Below, piece after piece: positions 28,396 through 37,057 of a stretch of DNA of 64,000 bases. The stretch is taken from positions 81,156 through 145,155 of the forward strand of contig NZ_JAOEGB010000023.1 of the NCBI RefSeq assembly GCF_025420585.1, in the 5' to 3' direction. A model generated the notes under the pieces. The model was not told where the DNA came from. It saw only the letters and a list, made by a program, of their open reading frames with translations, and searched no databases. The position numbers were made by a program, and so were the translations under genes. The stretch's first letter is position 1. Every line of letters begins with the position of its first letter. This DNA comes from Planotetraspora sp. A-T 1434 (GTDB lineage Bacteria; Actinomycetota; Actinomycetes; Streptosporangiales; Streptosporangiaceae).

Positions 28396-29427
28396 TCAAT
28401 GGGCCCTTCGCCCTTTCTCCGGCCAGTGCTGAAGTCGCCCTTCGCGGCGCAGGCGTCTCTGTACGGTGATCAGATGAACGGCGGTGGCGAAGAACGACAC
28501 CAGCGCCGAGCCGAACCAGTACATGCTGGCGGTGTTCAACGCGTCCTCGCTCACACCAGTGATCAGCGCCCATGAGAACGTGCCGATCACGCCGTAAGCC
28601 GCGATCACCTGGAAGAGCAGCAGGCGGCTGAGCCCGACGGCCCGCGCAACGGGTTGACGGCCCGCGCATGCGGTTGCCGCGGCGATCAGGCAGAGCGACA
28701 TGACGATCGTCCAGGCCGCCACGAGCCAGCCACGGATCGGGCCGCTCGTCATGATGGCCGGAACCGCGGCGAAAAACACCGAGAAGGGCAACAGCATGGC
28801 CACCCCGCCCGCACGATAGCGCAGGTTGTCGTCGTCCAGGTCGGCCGCGACCCGCCGCGCGCGGGCCCGGCGACCGGCGATCTCGGCTCGCAGGCTCCCG
28901 GTCCCGCGTCGCGTTTTGAACGCCCACCAGCCCAGACGCGCCAACCCCACGAGAGCGGCGACCATGACGAATCCCGGGATGGAGTGCCCGTCGTACATCA
29001 TGCGCCCCCGGATCCCCAACTGGGAGGCGAGCCAGTCACCGCAGGTCTTCATCAGCCAGGGACCACCCCGATGGAGAACACCCAGCGCGACCAAGGCCAG
29101 CAGGCAGCCGCCGGCATCCTTGAGCGTGAGCTTCTCAACGGGGTCTGCCGTCGGCGGGGTCCGGGCCGTCAGCGGATCATCGATGTACGAGCGGAGTTCC
29201 GGATGGCCCGATCCGAGTGCGTCCGCCTCGGCGAGAGCCTTGCGACAGGAGTCCTCCTCGCCACGGTAGGCGTAGATCAGAGCACGGAGAAGGAGAGGGT
29301 GTGGATCGCCGGGCCGCTCCGTCACCAGCCGGTCCACGTAGGCGTGTGCCCAGGCGAAGCGGCCTTCACCGCACCGCTTGAGCACGTGGGCGCCGTGCCC
29401 GGCAGGGTCGGGGAACGGGGGGACCAT
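28396..29427 (-). CDS. Multi-spanning membrane protein with tetratricopeptide-like N-terminus
   Basis: 343 aa from ATG 29427. Residues ~1-95 are soluble and TPR-like: 'FAWAHAYVDRLVTERPGDPH' and 'LIYAYRGEEDSCRKALAEAD'. After that come about six hydrophobic segments, including 'LLALVALGVLHRGG', 'SIPGFVMVAALVGLARLGWW', 'GVAMLLPFSVFFAAVPAIM' and two near the C-terminus. The cytoplasmic loop between helices 2 and 3 is strongly basic ('RRARARRVAAD'). No family is recognised. It starts 5 bp after the upstream gene stops and probably works with that protein. Confidence 0.65.
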   Translation of the reverse strand: MVPPFPDPAGHGAHVLKRCGEGRFAWAHAYVDRLVTERPGDPHPLLLRALIYAYRGEEDSCRKALAEADALGSGHPELRSYIDDPLTARTPPTADPVEKLTLKDAGGCLLALVALGVLHRGGPWLMKTCGDWLASQLGIRGRMMYDGHSIPGFVMVAALVGLARLGWWAFKTRRGTGSLRAEIAGRRARARRVAADLDDDNLRYRAGGVAMLLPFSVFFAAVPAIMTSGPIRGWLVAAWTIVMSLCLIAAATACAGRQPVARAVGLSRLLLFQVIAAYGVIGTFSWALITGVSEDALNTASMYWFGSALVSFFATAVHLITVQRRLRREGRLQHWPEKGRRAH

Positions 29428-29432
29428 CCGGA

Positions 29433-30011
29433 TCAGACGGCGGTCGCCGCGCCGGCGGGCAGTCTCAACCGAGCGGCTCGCGTGGTCGCCGAGGGAGACA
29501 TTATCTGCAGCAGCCGGCGGCCCCCGGTTACCTTGAGCGGGTTCCGAGCGGCATGGGACAGGGCGACGGCCATGGTCTCCGGCCCGCAGACGTCGGCGAC
29601 CAGCCGGTCCAGGGCGAACGTCCGGACGCGGATACTCCTGGCGAGAACGGCCACGGACAGTACGGCGAACAATCCATACGCATCGAGCGGGGTCATCGTC
29701 GCTGAGAAGACCCCTGATGCGACTCCGATCAGGACGCCGCCGAGGACCAGCGTCAGCCGGCCCTGCCAGCCCAGACCACGCGGAACGCGAGCGCGATCCA
29801 GTGCGCCGACCATCCACGCCAGGGATGCCTCCTGAACGGGGGCTGGAATAGGTGTGAACTCGGGTCCGATGACGATCGTCGCGCCCTTACCCGTCCGGCG
29901 GAGCGCGGCGGGACACCCTTGTGGCGGCTCGCCCGACTCCACATCGGGCGCCTGCACTCCGAATTTCAGCGCCAAGTCTTGTACGCGGCCGCGCACCGTC
30001 TCGATATCCAC
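29433..30011 (-). CDS. Membrane protein resembling an M48 peptidase without its active site
   Basis: 192 aa from GTG 30011, chosen because GAGGAG lies nine bases upstream. The N-terminal 'RVQDLALKFGVQAPDVE' and 'ATIVIGPEFTPIPAPVQEAS' resemble the lead-in to the HExxH helix of M48 peptidases, but the helix reads 'EASLAWMVGALDRAR', with no HExxH. Two membrane segments follow ('LVLGGVLIGVASGVFSA' and 'YGLFAVLSVAVLA'), then 'FALDRLVADVCGPETMAVAL', again like the post-active-site part of M48. This is a weak family inference. Co-transcribed with the membrane protein at 28396. Confidence 0.45.
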   Translation of the reverse strand: MDIETVRGRVQDLALKFGVQAPDVESGEPPQGCPAALRRTGKGATIVIGPEFTPIPAPVQEASLAWMVGALDRARVPRGLGWQGRLTLVLGGVLIGVASGVFSATMTPLDAYGLFAVLSVAVLARSIRVRTFALDRLVADVCGPETMAVALSHAARNPLKVTGGRRLLQIMSPSATTRAARLRLPAGAATAV

Positions 30012-30231
30012 GTGGAAGATTCTCCTCGGGGAGACAACGGATATGGGCCAAAATGTGATCATTGATTGGCGGGCGGCTTGTGAGCCTTCGGCCAGGCGCT
30101 CCTCGAAGCCCAAGTGACCGTCCGGCCAGCCCATCAGGGCGGCCCGAGGCCGAGCGGGACTATGGGCAAGGCCGATGTCGCTGCCGGAAATCGAGTTGGC
30201 GGGTGGCCGGTGAAGGACAACACTTCGGTGC

Positions 30232-30843
30232 GTGGACGAGATGGAGCAGCTGGCGAGGCAGGTCTATGTGGCCGCGCGGGCGGGAGATCTGGACACCGGA
30301 CCCATCCTGGAGCTCGCCTTCGCGGTTCATGAGTCGTACTGGAACCGCCCTGCCGCGCGGGAGCTGCTGGAACGCCCGACAGCGGAGCTAAGCGACGCCG
30401 CTCTGAGTCGGCTGACCTGGCAACTGCTGGACGAGGCAGCGTTTGAGCCGGGGTTCGATCTCGAACCTGGCTGGTGGCGGACTCTGGAAGAGGCGGTGGC
30501 CGTCGTGGAGCGTGACGTGCGGACAGACGGGGTGGCGAAGAGCCTTCGGCTGGTGGTCGCTGACTGGGACCGCGAGTCGGGTCAGGCGCAGGTGGAGTTG
30601 GACGGGGGAGCCGGCGGGCCCTGGATCCGGCCCTCGAGCGGGCAGGACCTGCAGATCGCGCTGGAGCTGATCGCTGACGCGGTCCAGGACATCGTCATGG
30701 AGGCCAGGTGGGCGGTATGGCCCACGTGTGCCGCGCACAACCTTGGCCTCCGGACCGGCTGTGTGGACGGCCGGGCCGTCTGGACCTGCGCGGGCTCGGA
30801 CCGCCACGTGGTCGCACCGGTCGGCGATCTGCCGACCGCTTGA
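30232..30843 (+). CDS. Hypothetical protein
   Basis: 203 aa from GTG 30232 (an in-frame ATG three codons later is also possible). Acidic helical N-terminal half with repeated 'LLERPTAELSDAAL' and 'WQLLDEAAFEPGFDLEP', and a C-terminal 'WPTCAAHNLGLRTGC' with 'VWTCAGSDRHVV', that is, Cys/His-containing pairs that could bind zinc or form a disulfide. I do not recognise a family. The conserved-looking composition and the low density of overlapping genes support it as coding. Confidence 0.6.
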   Translation: MDEMEQLARQVYVAARAGDLDTGPILELAFAVHESYWNRPAARELLERPTAELSDAALSRLTWQLLDEAAFEPGFDLEPGWWRTLEEAVAVVERDVRTDGVAKSLRLVVADWDRESGQAQVELDGGAGGPWIRPSSGQDLQIALELIADAVQDIVMEARWAVWPTCAAHNLGLRTGCVDGRAVWTCAGSDRHVVAPVGDLPTA

Positions 30844-31011
30844 AGACCGACCCGGCTTCCGCTTTCCCCCGCGTGTCCTCGAGGTGGATTCGCCTGGCGA
30901 CACTGTCGTGCGGCTTCGCGCGATCGCGGTGTCAACCAAATAGCACGAATCGACGTTTTCAGCGCTCCGGCGACCATTGACGCGAGACGAGGAGGCTTGG
31001 TCGCACTCCGC

Positions 31012-31713
31012 TCAGGCGCGTCCGTGGGAGCGCGGGCCGACCAGTCCTGTTTCGTAGGCGGCGACGACCGCTTGCGTCCTGTCGCGCAGCCCGAGCTTGC
31101 TCAACACGCGGCTCACGTGCGTCTTCACGGTCTCCTCTGTCACCGTCAACCGGCTTGCTATCTCCGGGTTGGACAGCCCTTCGGCGATGAGCCGCAGGAC
31201 CTGGGTCTCGCGAGGGGTGAGCGCGCTGAGCGCGGCCTCTGAGGAGGCGTCGGGCTTGGGGTGCAGCGCGGCGAACTCGCTGATGAGGCGGCGGGTGACC
31301 GTCGGCGCCAGCAGCGCCCCGCCGGCGGCGATGACTCGTACAGCGTCGAAGAGCCGCTCGGCGGTGACGTCCTTGAGCAGGAATCCGCTGGCTCCGGCGC
31401 GGAGCGCGTCGTAGACGTACTCGTCCAGGTCGAAGGTCGTCAGGATGAGGACGCGCGGCCCGGCGGTCCCGGAGGCGGCGAGCCGCCTGGTGGCTTCGAT
31501 GCCGTCCATGCCGGGCATGCGGACGTCCATGAGGACGACGTCAGGGGACAGTTCGCGGCAGACCCGCACCGCCTCGGCCCCGTCGGAGGCGGTGCCGACG
31601 ACGGTGAAGTCCGGCTGGGTGCCGAGCAGTTCGGCGAAGCCGGTGCGGACGACCAGATGATCGTCGGCGACGACGACACGGACCGCCGGGGCGACCGGGG
31701 ACGCGGCGCTCAT
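31012..31713 (-). CDS. NarL/LuxR-type response regulator
   Basis: 233 aa. Receiver domain with 'RVVVADDHLVVRTGFAELL', phosphoacceptor Asp in 'PDVVLMDVRMPGMDGIE' and the Thr/Lys switch residues 'LILTTFDLDEYVYDALRAGA' and 'GFLLKDV'. C-terminal LuxR HTH 'LTPRETQVLRLIAEGLSNPE' and 'ETVKTHVSRVLSKLGLRDRT'. It overlaps the histidine kinase by ATGA, so kinase and regulator are co-translated. The divergent ABC exporter (33209 onward) is the likely target. Confidence 0.95.
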   Translation of the reverse strand: MSAASPVAPAVRVVVADDHLVVRTGFAELLGTQPDFTVVGTASDGAEAVRVCRELSPDVVLMDVRMPGMDGIEATRRLAASGTAGPRVLILTTFDLDEYVYDALRAGASGFLLKDVTAERLFDAVRVIAAGGALLAPTVTRRLISEFAALHPKPDASSEAALSALTPRETQVLRLIAEGLSNPEIASRLTVTEETVKTHVSRVLSKLGLRDRTQAVVAAYETGLVGPRSHGRA

Positions 31714-33140
31714 CCGGCCGTCGCCTCCTTCCCGGGCAGGCGGGCCTCGACGAGGAAGCCGCCATCGGCGGCGGGGCCGGTGCGCAGCTCTCCGCCGACG
31801 GCAGCGGCGCGTTCTCGCATGCCGGACAGTCCGTGACCGCCGGTGGATGCCGCCGCGGACAGTCCGTGACCGTCAGCGGATGCCGACGCGGACGGGCCGG
31901 GTCCGTTGTCGCGGATGAGCAGCCGCAGGGCGTCGTCGGCGTAGTGCAGTTCCACGTCGACGGCGGCGCCTGGTGCGTGCCGCCGGGCGTTGGTGAGAGC
32001 TTCCTGCACAATGCGGTAGGCCGCGAGCTCGACGCCGGGGTCCAGCGTTACGGGGGAGCCGCGGAGGATGAGGCGAGTGCCCGTCCGCGACCCGTCCCGT
32101 GACTCGTCGAGCAGCTCGTTGAGCTCCCGCAGGCGCAGGCCCGGCTGAGGCTGGCGGTCGGCCGCCCCCGCCTCCCCGTCCTCTCGCAGCACGCCGAGCA
32201 GCCGCCGCATCTCGGTCAGCGCCGCCCGGGAGGCGTCGCCTATGGCGGACAGCCGCTCCGCCCCGGCGGCCGGCATCCCCGGGGTGGTCAGCCGAGCCGT
32301 CTCCGCTTGCACGGCGACCATGGAGATGTGGTGCGCGACGACGTCGTGCAGCTCGCGGGCGATGCGGGCGCGTTCGCCGCGCGCCGTGTTCTCCAGCAGG
32401 GTGTCGGCGATGACCTGCCGCGTGGTCGTGTTCGCCAGGGCCTCCCCGCGTGCCCGCCGTGCGATCCCGGCCAGGGCCGCCGCCGGGGCCAGCGAGGCCA
32501 GCAGCAGCGTGAGCACCCGTATCTCGCCACCAGCGTGATCGATCAGGATCCGCGCGGTGTTCCCGCCGGCGGAGGCGGCATGCGGCTCGCTGCCCGCCGT
32601 ACCGGCCAGTGCCAGCAGTACGAACGGCACTGCGAGAAGTACGGCCGGCGGCCGCGAGCCGGTGCGGCCGAGCCGGTACCCGGCGACCAACTGCGCGCCG
32701 AGGCCCGCCACGGTCAGCGTCCGGAAGGCCGTCAGTGAGAGCAGGCAGGCCGCGGAGACGACCACGGCGGCCGCGGCGGGCTGCGTCCACAACAGTGTGA
32801 TCGGCAGCGTGGTGGCCAGGCCGAGCAGGACGAACACCATGAGGTACAGCACGGCCGCGCCGCCATTCCCGGCATGCGGGATCGTCTGTCCCATCGGCGT
32901 GCTGACGGCATGGCCGGACGAATACCCCAGCGGCGTACTGCGAGCATGCGTGATCGACTCGGCTGCGGCGACCAGCGCGAGCAGTGCGCCGGCCACGACG
33001 GGCGCGTGGGGAGCCGCTGCGATCCGCCTCCATCTGGTGGCCCAGCTGCCGCGCCGGTCGTACGCTCCGTTCACGAAGGCCATTGTCCCGGCCCGCCGGT
33101 GCTCCGGCATCCCTCGTGTGGGGGATGTGACGTCCCTCAT
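31710..33140 (-). CDS. Sensor histidine kinase (HisKA_3 type)
   Basis: 476 aa from ATG 33140; ATG at 33083 is an alternative, and no clear ribosome site decides between them. The N-terminal half has several membrane helices (about five, including 'VVAGALLALVAAAESI' and 'LYLMVFVLLGLATTLPITLL'). H-box 'ERARIARELHDVVAHHISMV' carries the phosphorylated His, and the HATPase has 'AAYRIVQEALTNARRHAPGA' (N box) and 'LLIRDNGPGPS' with a Gly-rich lid. A duplicated 'GHGLSAAASTGGHGLSGMRE' shows a short internal repeat near the G2 box. Pairs with the response regulator downstream (ATGA overlap). Confidence 0.93.
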   Translation of the reverse strand: MRDVTSPTRGMPEHRRAGTMAFVNGAYDRRGSWATRWRRIAAAPHAPVVAGALLALVAAAESITHARSTPLGYSSGHAVSTPMGQTIPHAGNGGAAVLYLMVFVLLGLATTLPITLLWTQPAAAAVVVSAACLLSLTAFRTLTVAGLGAQLVAGYRLGRTGSRPPAVLLAVPFVLLALAGTAGSEPHAASAGGNTARILIDHAGGEIRVLTLLLASLAPAAALAGIARRARGEALANTTTRQVIADTLLENTARGERARIARELHDVVAHHISMVAVQAETARLTTPGMPAAGAERLSAIGDASRAALTEMRRLLGVLREDGEAGAADRQPQPGLRLRELNELLDESRDGSRTGTRLILRGSPVTLDPGVELAAYRIVQEALTNARRHAPGAAVDVELHYADDALRLLIRDNGPGPSASASADGHGLSAAASTGGHGLSGMRERAAAVGGELRTGPAADGGFLVEARLPGKEATAG

Positions 33141-33208
33141 GCCGGCGACAGTGAAGATCGCTCCGTTGCGTGACGACCGCGCTTCCGCCGCTGCCTAATC
33201 TGCCTGGC

Positions 33209-34141
33209 ATGGAAGCAACCATCGAAGTGGCCGGGCTCCGTAAGCGGTTCGGCGAGACCACGGCGTTGGACGGGATGTCCTTCATCGTGGAGCCGGGGCA
33301 GGTCACCGGGTTCGTCGGGCCCAACGGCGCGGGCAAGTCCACCACGATGCGGGTGATCCTCGGCCTGGACGCGGCCGACGAGGGCACCGCGCTGATCGGC
33401 GGCCGGCCGTACACGAGCCTGCGCAACCCTCTGCGCCACATCGGCGCGCTGCTGGACGCCGCCGCGCTGCAGCCGAGCCGTACGGCCCGCAACCACCTGC
33501 TGTGGCTGGCCCACTCCCAGGGTCTGACCGCCGAGCGGGTCGACGAGGTGATCGAGCAGGTCGGCCTGGGATCCGTCGCCCGGCGCAGGGCCGGTGGCTA
33601 CTCCCTGGGCATGCGGCAGCGGCTGGGGATCGCCGCGGCGCTGCTCGGTGACCCGCCCGTGCTGATGCTGGACGAGCCGTCCAACGGCCTGGATCCCGAG
33701 GGCATCGTGTGGATCCGCGGCTTCCTGAGGTCGCTGGCCGCGCAGGGCCGAGCCGTCCTGGTGTCGAGCCACCTGATGAGCGAACTCCAGGACACCGCGG
33801 ACCATCTCGTGGTGGTCGGCCGCGGCCGGGTCGTCGCGGACACCAGCGTGGCCGAGCTGATCGCGACCGCGTCCCGCGATCGGGTCACGCTCCGCACCTC
33901 GGCGCGATCGGAGGCGATGACGGCGCTGGCACGCGCCGGCGCCACCGTGGCCGCCACCGGCCGCGACACGCTCACCGTCTCGGGGCTGGCGGCCGAGGAG
34001 ATCGTGACGCTCCTCAGCGCCGACGCGGTGCCGTTCTCCGAATTGGCCGCCCACCGGGCGACGCTGGAGGAGGCCTACATGGACCTCACCCGGGACGCGG
34101 TCGAGTTCCGCGCACCCGGGGGCCGGAAGGCGGCACGATGA
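33209..34141 (+). CDS. ABC transporter ATP-binding protein
   Basis: 310 aa from ATG 33209. Walker A 'GFVGPNGAGKSTTMRVILGL', signature 'YSLGMRQRLGIAAALLG', Walker B 'PVLMLDEPSNGLDPEGIVWI' and H-loop 'VLVSSHLMSELQDTADHL' are intact. The architecture is that of single-cassette DrrA-type exporters, and two permease genes follow with ATGA overlaps. It is divergent from the histidine kinase, the standard arrangement of peptide- or antibiotic-sensing exporter loci in actinobacteria. Confidence 0.95.
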   Translation: MEATIEVAGLRKRFGETTALDGMSFIVEPGQVTGFVGPNGAGKSTTMRVILGLDAADEGTALIGGRPYTSLRNPLRHIGALLDAAALQPSRTARNHLLWLAHSQGLTAERVDEVIEQVGLGSVARRRAGGYSLGMRQRLGIAAALLGDPPVLMLDEPSNGLDPEGIVWIRGFLRSLAAQGRAVLVSSHLMSELQDTADHLVVVGRGRVVADTSVAELIATASRDRVTLRTSARSEAMTALARAGATVAATGRDTLTVSGLAAEEIVTLLSADAVPFSELAAHRATLEEAYMDLTRDAVEFRAPGGRKAAR

Positions 34142-35709
34142 CCACGGGCGCCATCACCCCCTACCGCTCAGGCATGAAGCCGGGGCGAGACGGCTTCGCG
34201 CAACTGCTGCGCGCGGAGTGGACGAAGCTCCGCACGGTCCGCGGCTGGTTGATCGGCATGGTGGTCGCGGCACTGGTCACCGCGCTGCTCGGGCTCTTCT
34301 CCGCGTCAGGCAGCCACTCCTCCTGCGGCGGTCCGGGCGATGTCTGCCCCGCTGTTCCCGTGGGCCCGGGCGGTGAGGCGGTGGACGACAAGTTCTACTT
34401 CGTGCACATGCCGCTGGCGGGGGACGGCGGCATCACCGTCCGGGTGACCTCCATGACCGGCCAGATCCGCCTGCCCGACCTCACCCCGGGGACCCGGCGA
34501 GTCGTCCCCGGGGTCGAGCCGTGGGCGAAGGCCGGGGTCATGATCAAGGCGGGCACGCGGCAGGGGACGGCATATGCGGCGATGATGGTCACCGGCAGCC
34601 ACGGGGCGCGGATGCAGTACGACTTCACCGAGGACGTGGCCGGCCGCCCGGGCGGCGTCTCGGCGGCATCCCCGCGCTGGCTGCGGCTGACCCGGTCCGG
34701 TGAGGAGCTCACCGGCTACGAGTCGGCCGACGGCACGCACTGGACCAGGGTGGGCACCGCCCGGCTGGCCGGGCTGCCGGCCACTGTGCAGGCCGGGTTC
34801 TTCGTCGCCTCTCCGGGGGACCTGACGGTGAAGCAGGCTGATTTCGGCGGGAGCATCGAGCAGATCCGCTTCGCCGAGGCCACCGCCGTCTTCGACCAGG
34901 TCGGGCTGCAGGGCAAGGCGCCCGGCGGCACGTGGAGCCACGACGACATAGGAGTCACCACGCTGCCCGATGGGTCGTTCCACCATCCGGGCGGGTTCAA
35001 GGAGTCCGGCGGCGCCTACACCGTGACGGGGGTCGGCGACATCGCGCCGTATGCGGACGGCCAGAGAATCGAGAGCACCCTCTCCGGCGTGCCAGCGGGG
35101 CTGATCGTGGTGATCGTGGTGGCGGTGATGTTCATCACCGCCGAATACGGGCGGGGCCTGATCCGCACCACTCTGCTCGCCAGTCCGCGGCGCGGCCGGG
35201 TGCTGGCGGCGAAGGCCATCGTGATCGGCACGGCGACCTTCGTCGCCGGGCTGGCCGCCGCCGGTGTCGCGGTGCCGTTCGGCACGCGGATCCTGCGCGC
35301 CAACGGCAACTACGTCCTTCCGGTGCCGCCGCTCACCGAGGTGCGGGTCGTGGCCGGAATCGCGGCGCTGCTCGCCGTCGCCGCCGTCCTGGCCCTCGCC
35401 TTCGGCGCCCTGTTCCGGCGCAGCGCCGCGGCGGTCACCACCGCCATCGCGGTCATCGTCCTGCCCCACATCCTCGCGACCGCCTCGGTCCTGCCCGTGG
35501 GAGTGGCGCAGTGGCTGCTGCGGGTCACCCCGGCCGCCGGATTCGCGATCCAGCAGAGCCTCCGGGAGCACCCACAGGTGATCAGGAACTACGCGCCGTC
35601 GGCCGGCTACTACCCGCTGGCGCCGTGGGCCGGCCTCGCCGTGCTCTGCGCCTACACCGCGCTCGTCCTCGGCCTGGCCGTCTTCCGGCTGCGCCGGAGG
35701 GACGCATGA
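34138..35709 (+). CDS. ABC permease with large extracytoplasmic beta-sandwich insert
   Basis: 523 aa; overlaps the ATPase gene by ATGA. N-terminal 'LLRAEWTKLRTVRGWLIGMV' is the usual start of ABC2-type permeases, with one membrane helix near residues 36-57. A soluble segment of ~260 residues follows, with two cysteines near its start ('SSCGGPGDVCPAV') and 'WAKAGVMIKAGT', 'YDFTEDVAGRPGG', 'LRLTRSGEELTGYESADGTHW', patterns of DUF1349/LamG-like carbohydrate-type sandwich domains. From residue ~321 about six helices close the permease. The insert is unusual for this class and could sense a ligand outside the cell. Confidence 0.85.
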   Translation: MTTGAITPYRSGMKPGRDGFAQLLRAEWTKLRTVRGWLIGMVVAALVTALLGLFSASGSHSSCGGPGDVCPAVPVGPGGEAVDDKFYFVHMPLAGDGGITVRVTSMTGQIRLPDLTPGTRRVVPGVEPWAKAGVMIKAGTRQGTAYAAMMVTGSHGARMQYDFTEDVAGRPGGVSAASPRWLRLTRSGEELTGYESADGTHWTRVGTARLAGLPATVQAGFFVASPGDLTVKQADFGGSIEQIRFAEATAVFDQVGLQGKAPGGTWSHDDIGVTTLPDGSFHHPGGFKESGGAYTVTGVGDIAPYADGQRIESTLSGVPAGLIVVIVVAVMFITAEYGRGLIRTTLLASPRRGRVLAAKAIVIGTATFVAGLAAAGVAVPFGTRILRANGNYVLPVPPLTEVRVVAGIAALLAVAAVLALAFGALFRRSAAAVTTAIAVIVLPHILATASVLPVGVAQWLLRVTPAAGFAIQQSLREHPQVIRNYAPSAGYYPLAPWAGLAVLCAYTALVLGLAVFRLRRRDA

Positions 35710-36482
35710 CACGGCAACTGCACGCGGAGTGGACGAAGGTGCGCACCATGGCAGGCCCCGGCCGGCTGCTGCTCGCGATCATCGCGCTGACCACAGCCGT
35801 GAGCGCCGCGGCGGCCGCCACCGTGTCCTGCCCGTCGGCAGGATGCGAACACGACGCCACCAAGCTCGGCCTCATCGGGGTCCAGGCGGGCCAGGCGGTC
35901 GTCGCCGTCCTGGCCGTGCTGACGATCAGCGGCGAGTACGGCACCGGCATGATCCGCACCACCCTGGCGGCGATGCCGCGCCGGGCCACCGTCCTGGCCG
36001 CCAAGGCAGCCGTACTGGCCGGCCTGACGGTGGCCGCCGGGACCGTCGCCGTGCTCGGGTCCGTGCTGGCCGGGCGGCTCATCCTGCCCGGCAACGGCTT
36101 CACCCCGGCGCATGGCTACCCGCCCCTGTCCTTGGCGGACGGCCCGACGCTCCGCGCCGCCGCCGGCTCGGTCCTCTACCTCGCGCTGATCGCCATGCTC
36201 AGCCTCGGCGTCGCCACCGCCGTACGTGACTCGGCGACGGCCATCGGGGTCGTGCTCGGCCTGCTCTACGTCTTCTCCATCCTCCCCTTGATGATCTCCG
36301 ACCCGGACTGGCAGCGGCTCCTGTGGCGGATCTCGCCGATGGACGCTGGGCTCGCCATCCAGGCCACCACCCATCTCTCCAGCCTGCCCCTCAGTCCATG
36401 GGCAGGTCTCGGCGTGCTCGGCGCGTGGGCCACCGGGGCGCTCCTGGGCGGTGGGCTCCTGCTGCGGCTGCGCGACGCGTGA
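35706..36482 (+). CDS. ABC2-type permease
   Basis: 258 aa, ATG overlapping the previous stop. Six membrane helices and the ABC2-family start 'RQLHAEWTKVRTMAGPGRLL'. 'LTISGEYGTGMIRTTLAAMP' matches the corresponding segment of the first permease ('FITAEYGRGLIRTTLLASP'), so the two permeases are distant paralogues, likely a heterodimer. A short Cys-containing loop 'SCPSAGCEHDATK' follows the first helix. End of the operon. Confidence 0.93.
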   Translation: MTRQLHAEWTKVRTMAGPGRLLLAIIALTTAVSAAAAATVSCPSAGCEHDATKLGLIGVQAGQAVVAVLAVLTISGEYGTGMIRTTLAAMPRRATVLAAKAAVLAGLTVAAGTVAVLGSVLAGRLILPGNGFTPAHGYPPLSLADGPTLRAAAGSVLYLALIAMLSLGVATAVRDSATAIGVVLGLLYVFSILPLMISDPDWQRLLWRISPMDAGLAIQATTHLSSLPLSPWAGLGVLGAWATGALLGGGLLLRLRDA

Positions 36483-37057
36483 GCGACGCCCTTGGCTGTG
36501 AAGACCAGACACTGCAGCAGGAACTCGACCGGGACGCTGACCTTGGCCGCCGCCCCGGCGAGGGTAGCGGCCGAGCACCGCTCGTGTACGGCAATGGGAA
36601 AGTCGGAATTTCCTGAATTTAGGAGGCTAAACATTTTGGGCCCCCCTCTCGGGGCTCGGTCAAAGGCCAACCTCGGGCGACCGGGAAGGGGCATGTTCAG
36701 CATTACGTGCGCTATGGGGCACGGTTTCGGGACGGCCACGTATCACTACGCCGCCGGTGGGCCGCTGATGCCGGACGGCGAGCCCTCGCGCGGGGCTGAC
36801 CTGGGGATATTCCAAGCGATCAGGGCTTCGGGACGCCACCTTCGGCTCATGAAAAGCTCGCGGCGAATGGTGCGCACGGTCACCGCCTATGAAGAGTGAA
36901 AGCAGCAGCCGTATCACCAGATACGCGTCGCTAGTAACCTGAGTCGCCCTTATCACGTAAACCACTTAGATTGACCAGGCGTCGTCCATTTCGCCATGCT
37001 AGATCTCAGCGGCGTACGACCCGAGTCCCCGCTGTCGCCCCACGGAGGCCTTTGAAC
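36483..37057. other. 575-bp region without a supported gene
   Basis: This is less GC-rich than its surroundings. No frame on either strand shows a family, and no ribosome site leads into a convincing start, although AGGAGG at 36619-36624 is present. A minus-strand frame around 36490-36600 reads 'ATLAGAAAKVSVPVEFLLQC', perhaps a relic. The promoter of the GT2 operon must lie in the right part. No inverted repeats of note were seen. Confidence 0.4.

Noticed and set aside
28267..28575. Possible fourth gene of the RiPP operon (GTG 28267)
   Set aside because: No ribosome site, no recognisable product and half of it is antisense to the next gene.
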